Shown here one piece after another: positions 7,326 through 16,689 of a stretch of 28,923 nt of DNA. The notes under the pieces were generated by a model that saw nothing but the letters and a program-made list of their open reading frames with translations, was not told the DNA's origin and searched no databases. The stretch spans positions 1 to 28,923 of IMG/VR virus record IMGVR_UViG_3300001450_000181, one strand, 5' to 3'. The number at the start of each line of letters is the position of its first letter. Position 1 is the first letter of the stretch. The stretch comes from a virus. The position numbers were made by a program, and so were the translations under genes.

Positions 7326-9152
7326 TTATCCACCTCCTAATGCTGTTTGACTATACAACTGATTTGCTTGCAAGGCTGCCCCCTCTAAGTCGCTCTGAAC
7401 TACAAACGCTTTACCTGTTGTCTCTGTCCTAGACACTTGTTCAGGAACTAAAGGCGTAGTGCTGGGTACTCCTCCACCTCCTCCACCTGACGAAGTACCT
7501 GCTTCATTTAGTATAGCATCAACCCCTACAAACGCTCCCATTACTGCAGAGATAGCGGTTATAATTCCTGCTGCCATATCATAAGGAGTAGCTGCTGACT
7601 TCGTAGCTACTTTAATTCCATTAGCTAAGGAAACGGCTTGAGATAAAAGAACGTCTGTTATAGCTAGGGCTTTTGCTTGCTCAGAACCATCCTCTGCCAT
7701 TCTACCCATTGTACTAAACAACCCTCTAGCTGCACTTACTGTAGCCTTTATTCCTGCTTCTTTTATGCTCTGATTCTTTTTCTCTGAGTCCTCTGTCAAA
7801 GCCTCCATGTCAGCTAAGAAAATCTTTTCAGCTTCTAGCTCTAGTTCGTGGTTTCCATTTGCTAACTCTATACGTCTATCATACTTCTGCATAAGCAAAG
7901 TCTCCTCCCTATCTTTTTCATTCATTAAAGCTAAGAATATCTCGTCTTGGAGAGCTTGCTGTTCTTGGGCTACTTGCTCTGGGCTTTTCTCGTCAAAATC
8001 TTCTTCTCTATAGCTCTCCTTTAAATCAGCTAAATCCATTAAATACTTATCCTCTATTAAGAGTAGCTGCTCTGAAGTCGCGCCAGCCAATGTAGCCTTA
8101 TCCAACATCTCTATATGACGTATCTCTAACTCTGCTTCTGCTCGCTTCTGCTCGTCCTCAATCTTAGCCAACATAATCTCTTCGCTAATTCTCTTCTCTA
8201 AATCTGCTAAGTATTTTGCGTCTGCTTCGGCTTGTCTAGCTATGTCGGCTGCTATTTTAGCAAGCTCTCTTTCGCTTAACTCTTGTTCAGAAAGTGCGTT
8301 ATTCCTATCTCTTATAGTGCTATTTGTTTCCTCTATAAGACCTTTTAATACCGCTTCCGCTTGTATCTGTATATCCAGTCTCTTAGCAGCTTCATTATCT
8401 AACTTCCTTATTTCTTTATCTCTTTGCTTTCTAAACTCAACGGCTGAAATTTCAAACTTTTCTAAAACGTTTAAATCCTCATACCTAGAAGCTCTTAAAA
8501 TATCACCTTCTTTTTGTGCTTTATTTTCAGCGTAGATAGCTTTTTTTCTCGCATCAATAAGAACATTATTTGCTTCTAGCAAAGCATTTGCCTGTTTCAT
8601 TTGCGTTTCCCTGTCTGCCTCAACATCTATCCCACCTCCTAGAGCTTTGTTAAGTTCTTCGACTGCTGCCGCCCTCTCTATTTCTGAAGTCGCAATATTC
8701 CTTATCTGTGTCGCGTAAATTATAAGCTCTCTTGAAAGTTTAGCTTGGTCGTTAGCTATCTCTTGGTTTAATACTTTAGTAGCTTCAGCTTCTTTATTAT
8801 AGTACCCTAGAGCCTCTGTTATCTTGTCCCAATTTTCTACTATTTGCTCTAAAGCTATAATTATAAGACCAATACCAATAGAAGCCCACGCAGCTTTAAG
8901 AACCTTAAAACTTTTAGATAACCTACCTACTGACCTGTTGGTAGATTTGAACTGCCTCACAGTCCTTTGCAGCCCTCTAGGAAGGACGCTACTGAAAAGG
9001 TCAGTTACACCACCCCAATCTTTTTTAGTCTCCCTAGAAGTCCTCCTAGCGGCGTTTTCTACCGCCTCCATATTTTCTACTGCTTCGCTCGTAGCTGTGT
9101 CGGTTTCGTTTACACCTCTTAACCTAATTAATAAATCTGTTGGTCTAACCAT
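7326..9152 (-). CDS. Tail tape measure protein
   Basis: The 608-aa protein has the usual tape-measure architecture: a basic N-terminal part with 'RQFKSTNRSVGRLSKSFKVL', a hydrophobic segment at about 88-104 (WASIGIGLIIIALEQIV), a long charged coiled coil over roughly 120-470, an Ala/Ile-rich hydrophobic region near 500-560, and a Gly-rich linker before a short C-terminus. It sets tail length and may form the channel for DNA entry. By the usual rule of about 0.15 nm per residue the tail would be near 90 nm. It follows large tail genes, and no contractile sheath gene is visible, which fits a siphovirus. Confidence 0.85.
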   Translation of the reverse strand: MVRPTDLLIRLRGVNETDTATSEAVENMEAVENAARRTSRETKKDWGGVTDLFSSVLPRGLQRTVRQFKSTNRSVGRLSKSFKVLKAAWASIGIGLIIIALEQIVENWDKITEALGYYNKEAEATKVLNQEIANDQAKLSRELIIYATQIRNIATSEIERAAAVEELNKALGGGIDVEADRETQMKQANALLEANNVLIDARKKAIYAENKAQKEGDILRASRYEDLNVLEKFEISAVEFRKQRDKEIRKLDNEAAKRLDIQIQAEAVLKGLIEETNSTIRDRNNALSEQELSERELAKIAADIARQAEADAKYLADLEKRISEEIMLAKIEDEQKRAEAELEIRHIEMLDKATLAGATSEQLLLIEDKYLMDLADLKESYREEDFDEKSPEQVAQEQQALQDEIFLALMNEKDREETLLMQKYDRRIELANGNHELELEAEKIFLADMEALTEDSEKKNQSIKEAGIKATVSAARGLFSTMGRMAEDGSEQAKALAITDVLLSQAVSLANGIKVATKSAATPYDMAAGIITAISAVMGAFVGVDAILNEAGTSSGGGGGGVPSTTPLVPEQVSRTETTGKAFVVQSDLEGAALQANQLYSQTALGGG

Positions 9153-9309
9153 TGTCTTTTAGTAGTTTTAGTTTAGTTAAAACTGAAGTCTCTAAATCAT
9201 AACGTCCATACCACGTTTTAAGTAAGGGGCTTCCCTTATATATATACGAAGACCCCAATCTAATCATTGAGGGTAATCCGTAGCCTACTGCGTTCATCCA
9301 ATGCTTCAT
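9145..9309 (-). CDS. 54-aa protein between tail protein and tape measure
   Basis: I place the start at the ATG at 9307-9309, which overlaps the stop of the large tail gene as ATGA; the longer frame from 9378 would overlap 73 bases of that gene without need. The product begins MKHWMNAVGYGLPSMIRLGS, is basic and Tyr-rich, and has no clear membrane segment. Its end overlaps the tape-measure start by 8 bases. Small proteins in this position can be tail-assembly factors, but I recognise no family. Confidence 0.6.
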   Translation of the reverse strand: MKHWMNAVGYGLPSMIRLGSSYIYKGSPLLKTWYGRYDLETSVLTKLKLLKDNG

Positions 9310-12300
9310 AGGTTCCAAGTTAAATAATCTTCTCCTGTAAGGTTCAAAGTTATAAGAGGTTCTTTGGCTAAATTCCATATAGCTAAGTCGTTTCTATTAG
9401 TGCTGTCAGGAAAAGTAAGCTGTAGCATCTTAATCTCTAAGAGCCATGTAATATTTTTATTTGTTTCTCCACGACAAAGCATTTGCCAGTAAGCTATCTC
9501 TCCTGCTCCGTCCTGCTTTTGATTTATAGTAATAGAACGATTTGCCCCTGCGTCTGCCTCAGAGTTTAGCAGGACACTTCCTACAGTCCTAGAAGTTCCT
9601 GCGGTATTTCCTAATGTAGCTTGATAGCGAAGAGTTGCTGTGTCCCCTACAGTTCCAGCAGAACCACCTGTGTCTACGCTTATAATGTCTGCTGTAATAA
9701 GGTATATGCAGTTAGGGTTAAACGGTAATTCTATCTCCCCCCCTATTCCTTGTGCTGCGGTGTTTGTTGCATCTGTCGTAGTAGCAGTCATTAGGAATTG
9801 CTGAGTGCTTCCCAGTATTCCATTTGCGTTAAGAGACTTCCCTTCAGAACTTGCTATGTCTCCTATTACTTTTCCACCTGTATTACTTGTACCTAAATTT
9901 TTCGTTGCGTCTTGAGCTGGGTTGCTTCCACCCCCATTAGGGTTTGGAGAACCTCCTCCGTTAGCTCTCCAAAAACATACGCTATTTGTATTGTCCCAAG
10001 TATAACCATACGCAGTACAACAATCCTGTGTAGGGCTTGCTGAAGCTCCTGTATCTAGCTCGGTAAAGTTTACCGTTCCGTCGGTGTTAAAACTAGTAGG
10101 AGCCAAGTCGCATAAAGGCGTAGAATTATAGTTGCTGGAGTTTATCAATTTAACTAACTCCAGAGTGCAGGGGTCGTTACCTCCTGTAGCAAAGTTCGAT
10201 ACCTTTACTACTCTCCAAAAGGTTTCGTTTATAAATATTTCGTCCTGCCATTGTAGCTGGTTAATATCTTGAGGAGTTAAATAGGCTTTACAAGTCATTA
10301 TACGAGACTCACTAGAATACTCTTCATGTAATCTTCTAGCCCAGTATTTTCTTACTGCGTATAGGTTAGTTATGCCTGCTGTAGTTCCTGCGTTAATTAG
10401 TGGATGGTCTATATTATCTGGGTAGTCGTAACCCCAATTTAACGCCACACTAGAAGAGGTCACAGGGGTTGTGTTATACTGAGAAAAGAAAGGGTAAGTA
10501 GTTACGTCTTCGTACCCTGCTAAGTCTGCTCCAATTCTAAATCCACCACCATTTTCAATGTTTTGCTCCCCATGATAAAAGGCTAAAATAGGTTTAGCTT
10601 TTACCACCTCCTTTATTGAGGTAATATTCCATCCTAACTCATAAAGTCTAGGAACAAGTACGTTAGGTATTACTGTAGTTCCGTTCTGAAAGGTAGAAGG
10701 TATATGCGCTAATCTTAGGGGTTGGAACATACCACCTATTCTCTGCTCCCCTGTAGCAAATGAGTTTACGTTCTCTTCTATCCACCGTCCTTTAACAAAA
10801 CCATAATGTTTTTGCCACCATGCGTTTCTCCAGTCACCTCCCTCTGCGTCTTCAAATCTTAGTATTTTCTTTTGATATTTTAAAGTTGGCTCTATCGTGA
10901 TACTATCAAGGTCTACCTTTTCTGACCAGTCTTTCTGCTCTGTTCCTGCGTCGAGAAGATTGTTGTATGTATCAATGTATAAAACTGTGGGAGCTTCGGG
11001 GGTAGTGTATACTACTAGATTAAATCTGTTAAAAATTTCAGCTAACCACTCCCCTACTTTTACATCTGGAAAATTTGCTGAGACATCTACAAATAACCCA
11101 GTAGAGGTGTATGACTCTAACTCCACAAAGCTGACATTTACTCCTACCGTTTCTTTAATTGTTACCGCGTTATTTACATTGGTTGCCCCAACATACCAAG
11201 TTACCGTATCACCTATATTGCAGGTTATAGTTATGCCCGTTCCTATAAGCGTTGAATTTGTTCCGTAAACACAATCGTTATGTTCGTGGTAGTATTCAAA
11301 AGTGTTAGTTGTAGTATTATTTTTATAAGCCCAAACTGTTACGCTAAAAGCACCAGTATCAGGTGTAGCCAGAGAGGTAACATAGAGGTTGTACTTAAAT
11401 GTAAAACTCCCGTTAAATGGAGCTACAAAAACTCCAGAAGTAAATAATCCGTCTACGTCATTAAATGGTAAACCTTCGTTATTTAAAGGTATTTGGTTTT
11501 GTTCTACAGAAGCTGAAGTTGGAATTAAGTAGTCATTTGTTAGCCCTACCTTAGAACCATAAACGGGTCGTCCTGCTGTTCTCTCTAGCTCAGTTGCTAG
11601 AAACATATACAAGGTACTAAATTCAGCACCCACTAAGAAAGTAGATGAGATTGTGAATCCTGCTTTTTGAGCTATGCGCTTTATTAAATAGTAGACATTA
11701 ATAGAGGGTTTAAAATTAAACGCTCTGAGCTGCTCTCCAGCCCACCCTGTTCCCATACCTCCCCCTTCAGAGTCATAGTAAAATCCATATCCTTGAGGGT
11801 CGTTTCCTCCTAACCCCCAGTCAGAAAGTGGGTAAACTATAGTACCGTCTCCTACAGCTCCCGAAGTAATATCGTTATTTATGTCCCAGCTATCTACAAT
11901 ATTTGCGGCTGTTAAAGCGTGGTCTAAATCCGTATCTACGTTACCATCGGAATCAATAAATACCTCGTTAAAACTTATGTCTTTTACCGCATCGAAAAAA
12001 GCTCCGACTTCAGAAATTATACTAGCACTATACTTTTTAGCTGTAGGGTCTACAGAGTGGAGCTGTAATACCCCTATCATAATTACTACCCCAGAATCGT
12101 ATACCTCTACATTCGTTTTTACCCCTACATCAAATTTCGCACTAACAAAGTTTACGTTATAAAACTGTCCGAAAAACTGATTGTTATTATCAGTCATAGG
12201 CATATCAAAGCGTAACGAGTGTGGAGAACGAGCGTAAGAAACATCTCTCATTTCCTGAATAGAGTAGTTAAACTCTACAGGCATTTCCTGCACATCTAAG

Positions 12301-12347
12301 CTGAATACGGCTGCCCCTGTCTGAGCGTTAGCTACTATCTCTATCAT
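9306..12347 (-). CDS. Large tail/baseplate structural protein
   Basis: The 1013-aa protein opens with a beta-rich domain containing 'EMPVEFNYSIQEMRDVSYAR' and 'SPHSLRFDMPMTDNN', typical of Bacteroidetes-phage tail proteins whose N-terminus resembles baseplate hub domains. Residues 776, 777 and 791 are cysteines in a small 'DCCTAYGYTWDNTNSVCFW' motif, followed by a Gly/Asn/Pro linker (about 797-809) and a separate C-terminal beta domain (about 825-980). It probably forms the tail tip or baseplate. It starts in an ATGA overlap with the previous tail gene and lies directly before the tape measure side of the cluster. Name by resemblance and position. Confidence 0.7.
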   Translation of the reverse strand: MIEIVANAQTGAAVFSLDVQEMPVEFNYSIQEMRDVSYARSPHSLRFDMPMTDNNNQFFGQFYNVNFVSAKFDVGVKTNVEVYDSGVVIMIGVLQLHSVDPTAKKYSASIISEVGAFFDAVKDISFNEVFIDSDGNVDTDLDHALTAANIVDSWDINNDITSGAVGDGTIVYPLSDWGLGGNDPQGYGFYYDSEGGGMGTGWAGEQLRAFNFKPSINVYYLIKRIAQKAGFTISSTFLVGAEFSTLYMFLATELERTAGRPVYGSKVGLTNDYLIPTSASVEQNQIPLNNEGLPFNDVDGLFTSGVFVAPFNGSFTFKYNLYVTSLATPDTGAFSVTVWAYKNNTTTNTFEYYHEHNDCVYGTNSTLIGTGITITCNIGDTVTWYVGATNVNNAVTIKETVGVNVSFVELESYTSTGLFVDVSANFPDVKVGEWLAEIFNRFNLVVYTTPEAPTVLYIDTYNNLLDAGTEQKDWSEKVDLDSITIEPTLKYQKKILRFEDAEGGDWRNAWWQKHYGFVKGRWIEENVNSFATGEQRIGGMFQPLRLAHIPSTFQNGTTVIPNVLVPRLYELGWNITSIKEVVKAKPILAFYHGEQNIENGGGFRIGADLAGYEDVTTYPFFSQYNTTPVTSSSVALNWGYDYPDNIDHPLINAGTTAGITNLYAVRKYWARRLHEEYSSESRIMTCKAYLTPQDINQLQWQDEIFINETFWRVVKVSNFATGGNDPCTLELVKLINSSNYNSTPLCDLAPTSFNTDGTVNFTELDTGASASPTQDCCTAYGYTWDNTNSVCFWRANGGGSPNPNGGGSNPAQDATKNLGTSNTGGKVIGDIASSEGKSLNANGILGSTQQFLMTATTTDATNTAAQGIGGEIELPFNPNCIYLITADIISVDTGGSAGTVGDTATLRYQATLGNTAGTSRTVGSVLLNSEADAGANRSITINQKQDGAGEIAYWQMLCRGETNKNITWLLEIKMLQLTFPDSTNRNDLAIWNLAKEPLITLNLTGEDYLTWNL

Positions 12348-13732
12348 TTTACGTTTGGCTTTTTACGGCTTATTTCTACCTCTATAGTGTAGTTAGAAAT
12401 CTTATCGTTTACGGCTGTTTTATAGCCTATTTGCGCTCCCTTAACAATACACCTTAACCATGTATTACTCTTAGTCAAACCAGGCTGCTGTAATGAGTTG
12501 CTATAGAGGTATACTCTAGGAGAGTTTACTAGAGACATAATTAAGTTGTTTAGGTTAGTGGGGTTATTTTCCCTTGTATTTAAAGTAATCGAAGTAGTAG
12601 TGAAATTTCCTACACTTGTCATACCTCCGTCTTGAGAGCCTTTGCTATAAGGTACAGTATTACTAGCTTGAAATGCGTTACCCCCCATAGACCTAAAGCT
12701 GCTTCTTTTTATGCTTTGTGTGACGTTAGAAGCTCCGTCACAAACTAAGTTGTCTATGCCGCCTACTTCGTTCCACCAGCTTAAAAAGTATTGACTCGGT
12801 ATGTTGGAATCCGATTGGTTGTATCTAGTATCACAAAATTTATTAAACCTATAAACTATACTTGCTTCATTCCCTGAAAGCGTAGTGCTAGAAGCTGCTT
12901 GAACCTCGTAATAGTCCCAACCTGAATTGTTTAAAGGTCGTAAGTCTACAGCTATCTGTTGAAACGCTAGGTTAAGGGGAAAAGCTCCAAAGTATAAAAT
13001 AGAAGCCTCGTCCGATAACCCTGCTGCTGGAACTACACCTCCGTTTGTAGGGTTGTTTTCAAAGTAGCCTGCATTTAAAGCTCCTCCTGCTGCATCAAAA
13101 TACGATACGTGAATATAGTTGCACTCATCACTACCTACATCGTCACCATTAAGAAAAGCTAAAGCTCCAAACTGGTCTTCAGAAACCCATTGCTCTATTT
13201 TATTGTTTAAGGAAGAGGTTGTTACAGAAAGAAACCTATTGGACGCACTAGTTAGCCCAAAAACTCCTGCTGTATTACTATCGTTAGAGTTTTTAGTTAA
13301 AGGTCTAAGACTTCCGTTTATAGCTTTTAGCGTAGTGTTTAGTGAAGGCTCAAATGTTTGTACTGGAGCGTCATTTACTGTAAGAGCTTTTTCGTACCCA
13401 AACTCTACTGAAACAGTTTCTATAGCTTTTTTATTTAGACCAAATATTTTAGTATAATCTACTGAATCGTCTGCATCATATAATCCTAGCCTTAGTATGG
13501 TTTCGTCTTGCTGTACATAGTCAGAGATAATATCCTGTATTCTAAATACTGCACAGTTCGCACTATTAGGCAGTTGCTTAAACGTACCTATCACTACTGA
13601 GTCTATCGTTAGTCTAACTAGATACCTGTATTTTGGAGCAGCAAAGTTAGTAGTGTCTCTTACTTGGTAGTAAATATCGTCTGCTACTCCTTGAACTCCT
13701 TGTCCTGAACTTTGGTCTACTGTGTATGCCAT
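12344..13732 (-). CDS. Tail structural protein, probable distal tail component
   Basis: The 462-aa protein begins MAYTVDQSSGQGVQGVADD and then shows 'DIYYQVRDTTNFAAPKYRYL', with a C-terminus 'KISNYTIEVEISRKKPNVK'. This pattern occurs in a structural family that precedes the large baseplate-like protein in Bacteroidetes phages. It is beta-rich with Asn/Ser/Thr-rich loops and no catalytic motif. It overlaps both neighbours by a few bases, so its dose should match theirs. A distal-tail or tail-tip adaptor role is inferred from position only. Confidence 0.6.
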   Translation of the reverse strand: MAYTVDQSSGQGVQGVADDIYYQVRDTTNFAAPKYRYLVRLTIDSVVIGTFKQLPNSANCAVFRIQDIISDYVQQDETILRLGLYDADDSVDYTKIFGLNKKAIETVSVEFGYEKALTVNDAPVQTFEPSLNTTLKAINGSLRPLTKNSNDSNTAGVFGLTSASNRFLSVTTSSLNNKIEQWVSEDQFGALAFLNGDDVGSDECNYIHVSYFDAAGGALNAGYFENNPTNGGVVPAAGLSDEASILYFGAFPLNLAFQQIAVDLRPLNNSGWDYYEVQAASSTTLSGNEASIVYRFNKFCDTRYNQSDSNIPSQYFLSWWNEVGGIDNLVCDGASNVTQSIKRSSFRSMGGNAFQASNTVPYSKGSQDGGMTSVGNFTTTSITLNTRENNPTNLNNLIMSLVNSPRVYLYSNSLQQPGLTKSNTWLRCIVKGAQIGYKTAVNDKISNYTIEVEISRKKPNVK

Positions 13733-14337
13733 TATAAAACTATTTCAATATTTATTGTTTTGGAAAACTCCTTATCTAAAAACTCTCCATAATCTTCAAC
13801 ATACGCCTCCTCCAATTTTGGTCTGTATTTTTTTAAGGTTCTGACAAAAGCATCTGTATAGAAGTCTGAGTTGGCTATACCATATAGATAAACTTTACGA
13901 CTTATTAAACTAGTCATTTGGTCGTAAGATAGAAACCTTCCAGAAGTTAGGCTTTTCCATTGCTTAATAGGTTTGGTATTTATCCACTCTCGTATGCCTT
14001 TCGTTAATCCTCCGTTTGTATTTCCCGTTCCAAACTTAAATGGAGAAAGGGGTGCCAGAGCGTCACTTATCTTTCCTTTAACCCCGTAGTTCACATACTC
14101 CCAGTAAGGGGCGTTAGGGGCATCGAAAGTCATTGAGAACTCATTGTCATCTACGGTAACGGAATAGGCTAAAGACTCCCTCAAGTTTCCTGAAGCATTT
14201 TTCTTTTTCCTATCTAAATTCTTTTGCGCTCGTTTGACCACCTCCTTACCGAAGTCGTTAAGAATGTCTGTAAACTCATTTAAGGGTAGAAAGTAGTTTA
14301 CCCCTGCTATTTCTATGTTAAGACGTATAAGGCGCAA
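13732..14337 (-). CDS. HK97 gp10-like tail completion protein
   Basis: The 201-aa protein has the pattern of the HK97 gp10-like family: an N-terminal helix (FGKEVVKRAQKNLDRKKKNA, about 30-49), a 'SGNLRESLAYSVT' turn and strand, then 'APYWEYVNYGVKGK', the conserved region before the C-terminal part. These proteins sit at the head-proximal end of the tail and complete the tail or neck. The gene overlaps its upstream neighbour by 20 bases and its downstream neighbour by one base. The C-terminal extension beyond residue 110 is longer than the core family and is of unknown role. Confidence 0.7.
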   Translation of the reverse strand: MRLIRLNIEIAGVNYFLPLNEFTDILNDFGKEVVKRAQKNLDRKKKNASGNLRESLAYSVTVDDNEFSMTFDAPNAPYWEYVNYGVKGKISDALAPLSPFKFGTGNTNGGLTKGIREWINTKPIKQWKSLTSGRFLSYDQMTSLISRKVYLYGIANSDFYTDAFVRTLKKYRPKLEEAYVEDYGEFLDKEFSKTINIEIVL

Positions 14338-14791
14338 TGCAGAGGTTTATAGCGTTAGGTACTCGTATCTCAAAAGAGGTCTGCCAACCTGTTAGAAGGT
14401 TAGAAAACCTAGCTGTAAAAGGGTCGCATGAAATGGGTGTAGTGAAGCCCCAATGCTGGGTGTCATTATCTAAAATAGATTGGCTGTTCATACTCAGAAC
14501 GAACTGAGCTATTACGTCCTGCATAATTAACAGCGTTTCAGCATACACTTGCGTAAGTAAATCTGACTGCTTTTCTATTACTAGGTCAGCTACTATTACC
14601 TCATAGGTAAATACAGTTACACCTCCGTCAATAGAAGCCCCTGTACATTGTGCGTACAGAAGTGGAAATAGGTCTACGGTAATTTTATCTATGTCTATTT
14701 CGTCTAAACTAAACGTATAGAACTTTTGTAACTGAAGGTGCTTCGTTACAATTTCTTTGAAGACGTTATTAATATCAACTACGGTGTCCAT
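14318..14791 (-). CDS. Probable neck/tail-terminator-type protein
   Basis: The 157-aa protein begins MDTVVDINNVFKEIVTKHLQ and has alternating helix and strand character, with 'VFTYEVIVADLVIEKQSDLL' in the middle and 'LTGWQTSFEIRVPNAINLC' near the end. Size and position next to the gp10-like gene fit a tail terminator or neck protein. I do not recognise a definite family. It starts 17 bases inside the end of the frameshift extension of the chaperone-like gene. Confidence 0.45.
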   Translation of the reverse strand: MDTVVDINNVFKEIVTKHLQLQKFYTFSLDEIDIDKITVDLFPLLYAQCTGASIDGGVTVFTYEVIVADLVIEKQSDLLTQVYAETLLIMQDVIAQFVLSMNSQSILDNDTQHWGFTTPISCDPFTARFSNLLTGWQTSFEIRVPNAINLCIAPYTS

Positions 14792-15020
14792 TTACATTAA
14801 GATTTTTAGAGGTTTGTATGTCTTTCTCATAAGCTAAAAAGGTTAAGGCTTCCTCTATATATATAAGAGTTACCGTTTCCATTTTAGTAAGGTCACCATC
14901 CGCTAACTCATACATAATATTGTACCAACCCCATTTGCTGTGTATTTTACTTTGGTTTGACTTCTCTACGGTTTCAAAGAGTGTCGCGAATCTTTCGCTA
15001 ATATCGTCCCGATACGATAA
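14775..15020 (-). CDS. -1 frame extension of the chaperone-like gene
   Basis: This open frame supplies the C-terminal 81 residues (starting LSYRDDISERFATLF) of the predicted frameshift fusion. It has no convincing start of its own: the only upstream ATG, at 15059, lies deep inside the zero-frame gene and would give an odd Cys-rich leader. The codon content is protein-like (regular amphipathic helices, 'KMETVTLIYIEEALTFLAYE'). It overlaps the start of the next gene by 17 bases. Confidence 0.55.
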   Translation of the reverse strand, partial: LSYRDDISERFATLFETVEKSNQSKIHSKWGWYNIMYELADGDLTKMETVTLIYIEEALTFLAYEKDIQTSKNLNVNGHRS

Positions 15021-15538
15021 AAAAAAACCATTGCAGAAACCGCAACATCCATTTTGCATTCTAACATAGCTTGCTGTTTTTCATGGTTTGGGTTATAGGG
15101 TTCTATCGTATAGCTGTCTACACTCCTTTTTATTATCGGTCTGTATAGAACTGAGAGTATGCTTTCTAATTTATCATACGCTCCTAAGCCTGTGTATGTT
15201 TCTAGGTCTGCGAACTCTCCTAAAGTTAGCTTAGTCCAATTCGGTATGAATCCGTACTCTACTCCTTTCAAAGTGAACTCCCGAATCAAAGGGTTTTTCT
15301 TAGGGCTGGTATCTGGCTCTTGCGTTATCCAGCTTACCATATTCATTACTTTATTTACGCCCTCCCATTCTGCGTTCTCTAAATCTTCTTTACTAATATC
15401 ACAGAGAGCAGAAACGACTAATAAAGAAAGTTCCTTTTCTGGTAGTTTCTTATCGAATAGCTTGAGCATATTCTTGTACTGCCTTACGCTTACATCTTGG
15501 TAGCCTTCAGGTACGTATAGGGTTTTTTTCTTATTCAC
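14966..15538 (-). CDS. Tail-assembly chaperone-like protein, short form
   Basis: The zero-frame product is 190 aa, with 'PEGYQDVSVRQYKNMLKLFD' near the N-terminus and 'NWTKLTLGEFADLETYTG' at about 100-117. At residues 171-173 (Val-Phe-Phe) the gene crosses a T9 run. After it the zero frame continues only 17 residues and ends, while the -1 frame stays open for 81 codons to 14775 and contains 'SKWGWYNIMYELADGD', which I associate with the C-terminal part of the same family. A -1 shift on T TTT TTT would give a 254-aa fusion. This short/long design is typical of tail-assembly chaperones located upstream of tail genes. A homopolymer sequencing error is the alternative. Confidence 0.6.
   Translation of the reverse strand: MNKKKTLYVPEGYQDVSVRQYKNMLKLFDKKLPEKELSLLVVSALCDISKEDLENAEWEGVNKVMNMVSWITQEPDTSPKKNPLIREFTLKGVEYGFIPNWTKLTLGEFADLETYTGLGAYDKLESILSVLYRPIIKRSVDSYTIEPYNPNHEKQQAMLECKMDVAVSAMVFFYRIGTILAKDSRHSLKP
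15002..15027 (-). promoter_or_regulatory. Putative -1 ribosomal frameshift site (T9 run plus hairpin)
   Basis: On the minus strand the codons GTT TTT TTT TAT contain the slippery heptamer T TTT TTT in the zero frame. It is followed directly by a perfect hairpin TATCGT-ATCGGG-ACGATA (15002-15019); a second hairpin GCGAA-AGA-TTCGC lies at 14986-14998. Slippage by -1 leads straight into TTA TCG TAT. The first hairpin is closer to the site than is usual for a stimulator, so its role is uncertain. Confidence 0.5.
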
Positions 15539-16689
15539 GATACATAGTATTTTCCTGTTTTCCTTAAAATCTTATTTAAACAAACGTAGCGCACCGCATC
15601 TATTAAATGGTTGTATGCGTCTACAGGGGTAGCTAACATCTTCCCGTTTTTGTCTGTTTTCCATTTGTAGTTTCTAAACTCCTTTTGAGCGTTTAGGCTG
15701 TCATCTTTAATAAATAGCTTGTGCCTACGCATAGTATCTATTCCTACCCTTATGCTGTCAGCTCCTTTCTTAGAGGGTTTTATATTAAAGTGTAGCCTGT
15801 GTATAGTCTCTATACTTTTAGGCTCTGCGGAGTCAGCTATTATCTCGTCATGCCTAGTTACTCCATAATCTGTTAATCTCTCTGCTATGTCGCTATTGGT
15901 TAGACCTCCTTGATAAATCATTTCTTCTATGTAAATCTCATTATCGTGCAGGTATACTTTAGCTAAAGCCGTAGGGTCATTACTGAAACCAAAGTCTAAT
16001 CCATAGGCTACGAGCTTTGCGTGTTCTGGTAGCTCAGTATAAATCTCAGTTTGAAATATAGTCTCTCTACTTTTACCCCTTATTCCTAGCCCGTAAACTC
16101 TCCAGTAGTTTTCGTCCGTTTCCTTGAGCCGTTCAATCTCCTTAATCGTTTCATCTCCTAAGAAGGGGTTGTCTCTGTAAGTACTCCTATAGAAATTTGA
16201 GTCTTCTCTAGGTATAACCTCATCGTAAATCCAATGGTATTCGTCTGAAGGGTTGTAGTCTAAAATCATACGTATAGAAGTTCTCAGTATTAATTGTCTG
16301 AAGTCCTCCAGCGTTAATTCATTGCACTCGTTTATAAAACAAATCTCTCTTTTAGCTCCACGTATTTTAGAGGGCTGGTCTATTGAAATAAACTCCCATC
16401 TTGTACCCCATAGGTCGTAGGTGTTCTCTGTCTTGTTGTGATACTTCTCGCTATACCAATTCTCTGATTTGAGTATGTATATGAAATCTCTAAGAACAGA
16501 AGCTCTGAGGCTTGGAAACGACTTACGTACTACTGTAATCGTATAACCTGAATTGCTATTGTTTAAGCACCACTCTATAAGCAGTAAAATAATAGAGTAC
16601 GTTTTCCCACTACGAGTTCCCCCTTGAAAAATTGCTACCCTCTTCTTACAGGCTTTGAGGTCGTAGTATGTTTTAGGCTGTGGGAGCAT
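15535..16689 (-). CDS. terL: Terminase large subunit
   Basis: The 384-aa protein has both terminase domains. ATPase: Walker A GGTRSGKT (23-30), Walker B ICFINE with Glu121, and LDYNP (143-147) at the coupling motif position. Nuclease: Asp232 in GLDFGFSNDPTA, Asp286 in IIADSAEP and Asp364 in NHLIDAVRY, the three metal-binding acidic residues of the RNase H-like fold. It packages DNA at the portal during head filling. The ATG follows immediately after the stop of a small membrane-protein gene (TAAATG). The TerS-like gene lies two genes upstream. Start and length look complete. Confidence 0.95.
   Translation of the reverse strand: MLPQPKTYYDLKACKKRVAIFQGGTRSGKTYSIILLLIEWCLNNSNSGYTITVVRKSFPSLRASVLRDFIYILKSENWYSEKYHNKTENTYDLWGTRWEFISIDQPSKIRGAKREICFINECNELTLEDFRQLILRTSIRMILDYNPSDEYHWIYDEVIPREDSNFYRSTYRDNPFLGDETIKEIERLKETDENYWRVYGLGIRGKSRETIFQTEIYTELPEHAKLVAYGLDFGFSNDPTALAKVYLHDNEIYIEEMIYQGGLTNSDIAERLTDYGVTRHDEIIADSAEPKSIETIHRLHFNIKPSKKGADSIRVGIDTMRRHKLFIKDDSLNAQKEFRNYKWKTDKNGKMLATPVDAYNHLIDAVRYVCLNKILRKTGKYYVS

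Noticed and set aside
9310-9378. Longer N-terminus for the 54-aa protein before the tape measure gene
   Set aside because: It would overlap 73 bases of the large tail gene; the ATG at 9309 gives the usual ATGA junction.
14775-15059. Independent 94-aa gene starting MQNGCCGFCN
   Set aside because: The proposed start is deep inside the zero-frame chaperone-like gene and encodes an odd Cys/Gly leader; the frame is better explained as the -1 extension after the T9 run.
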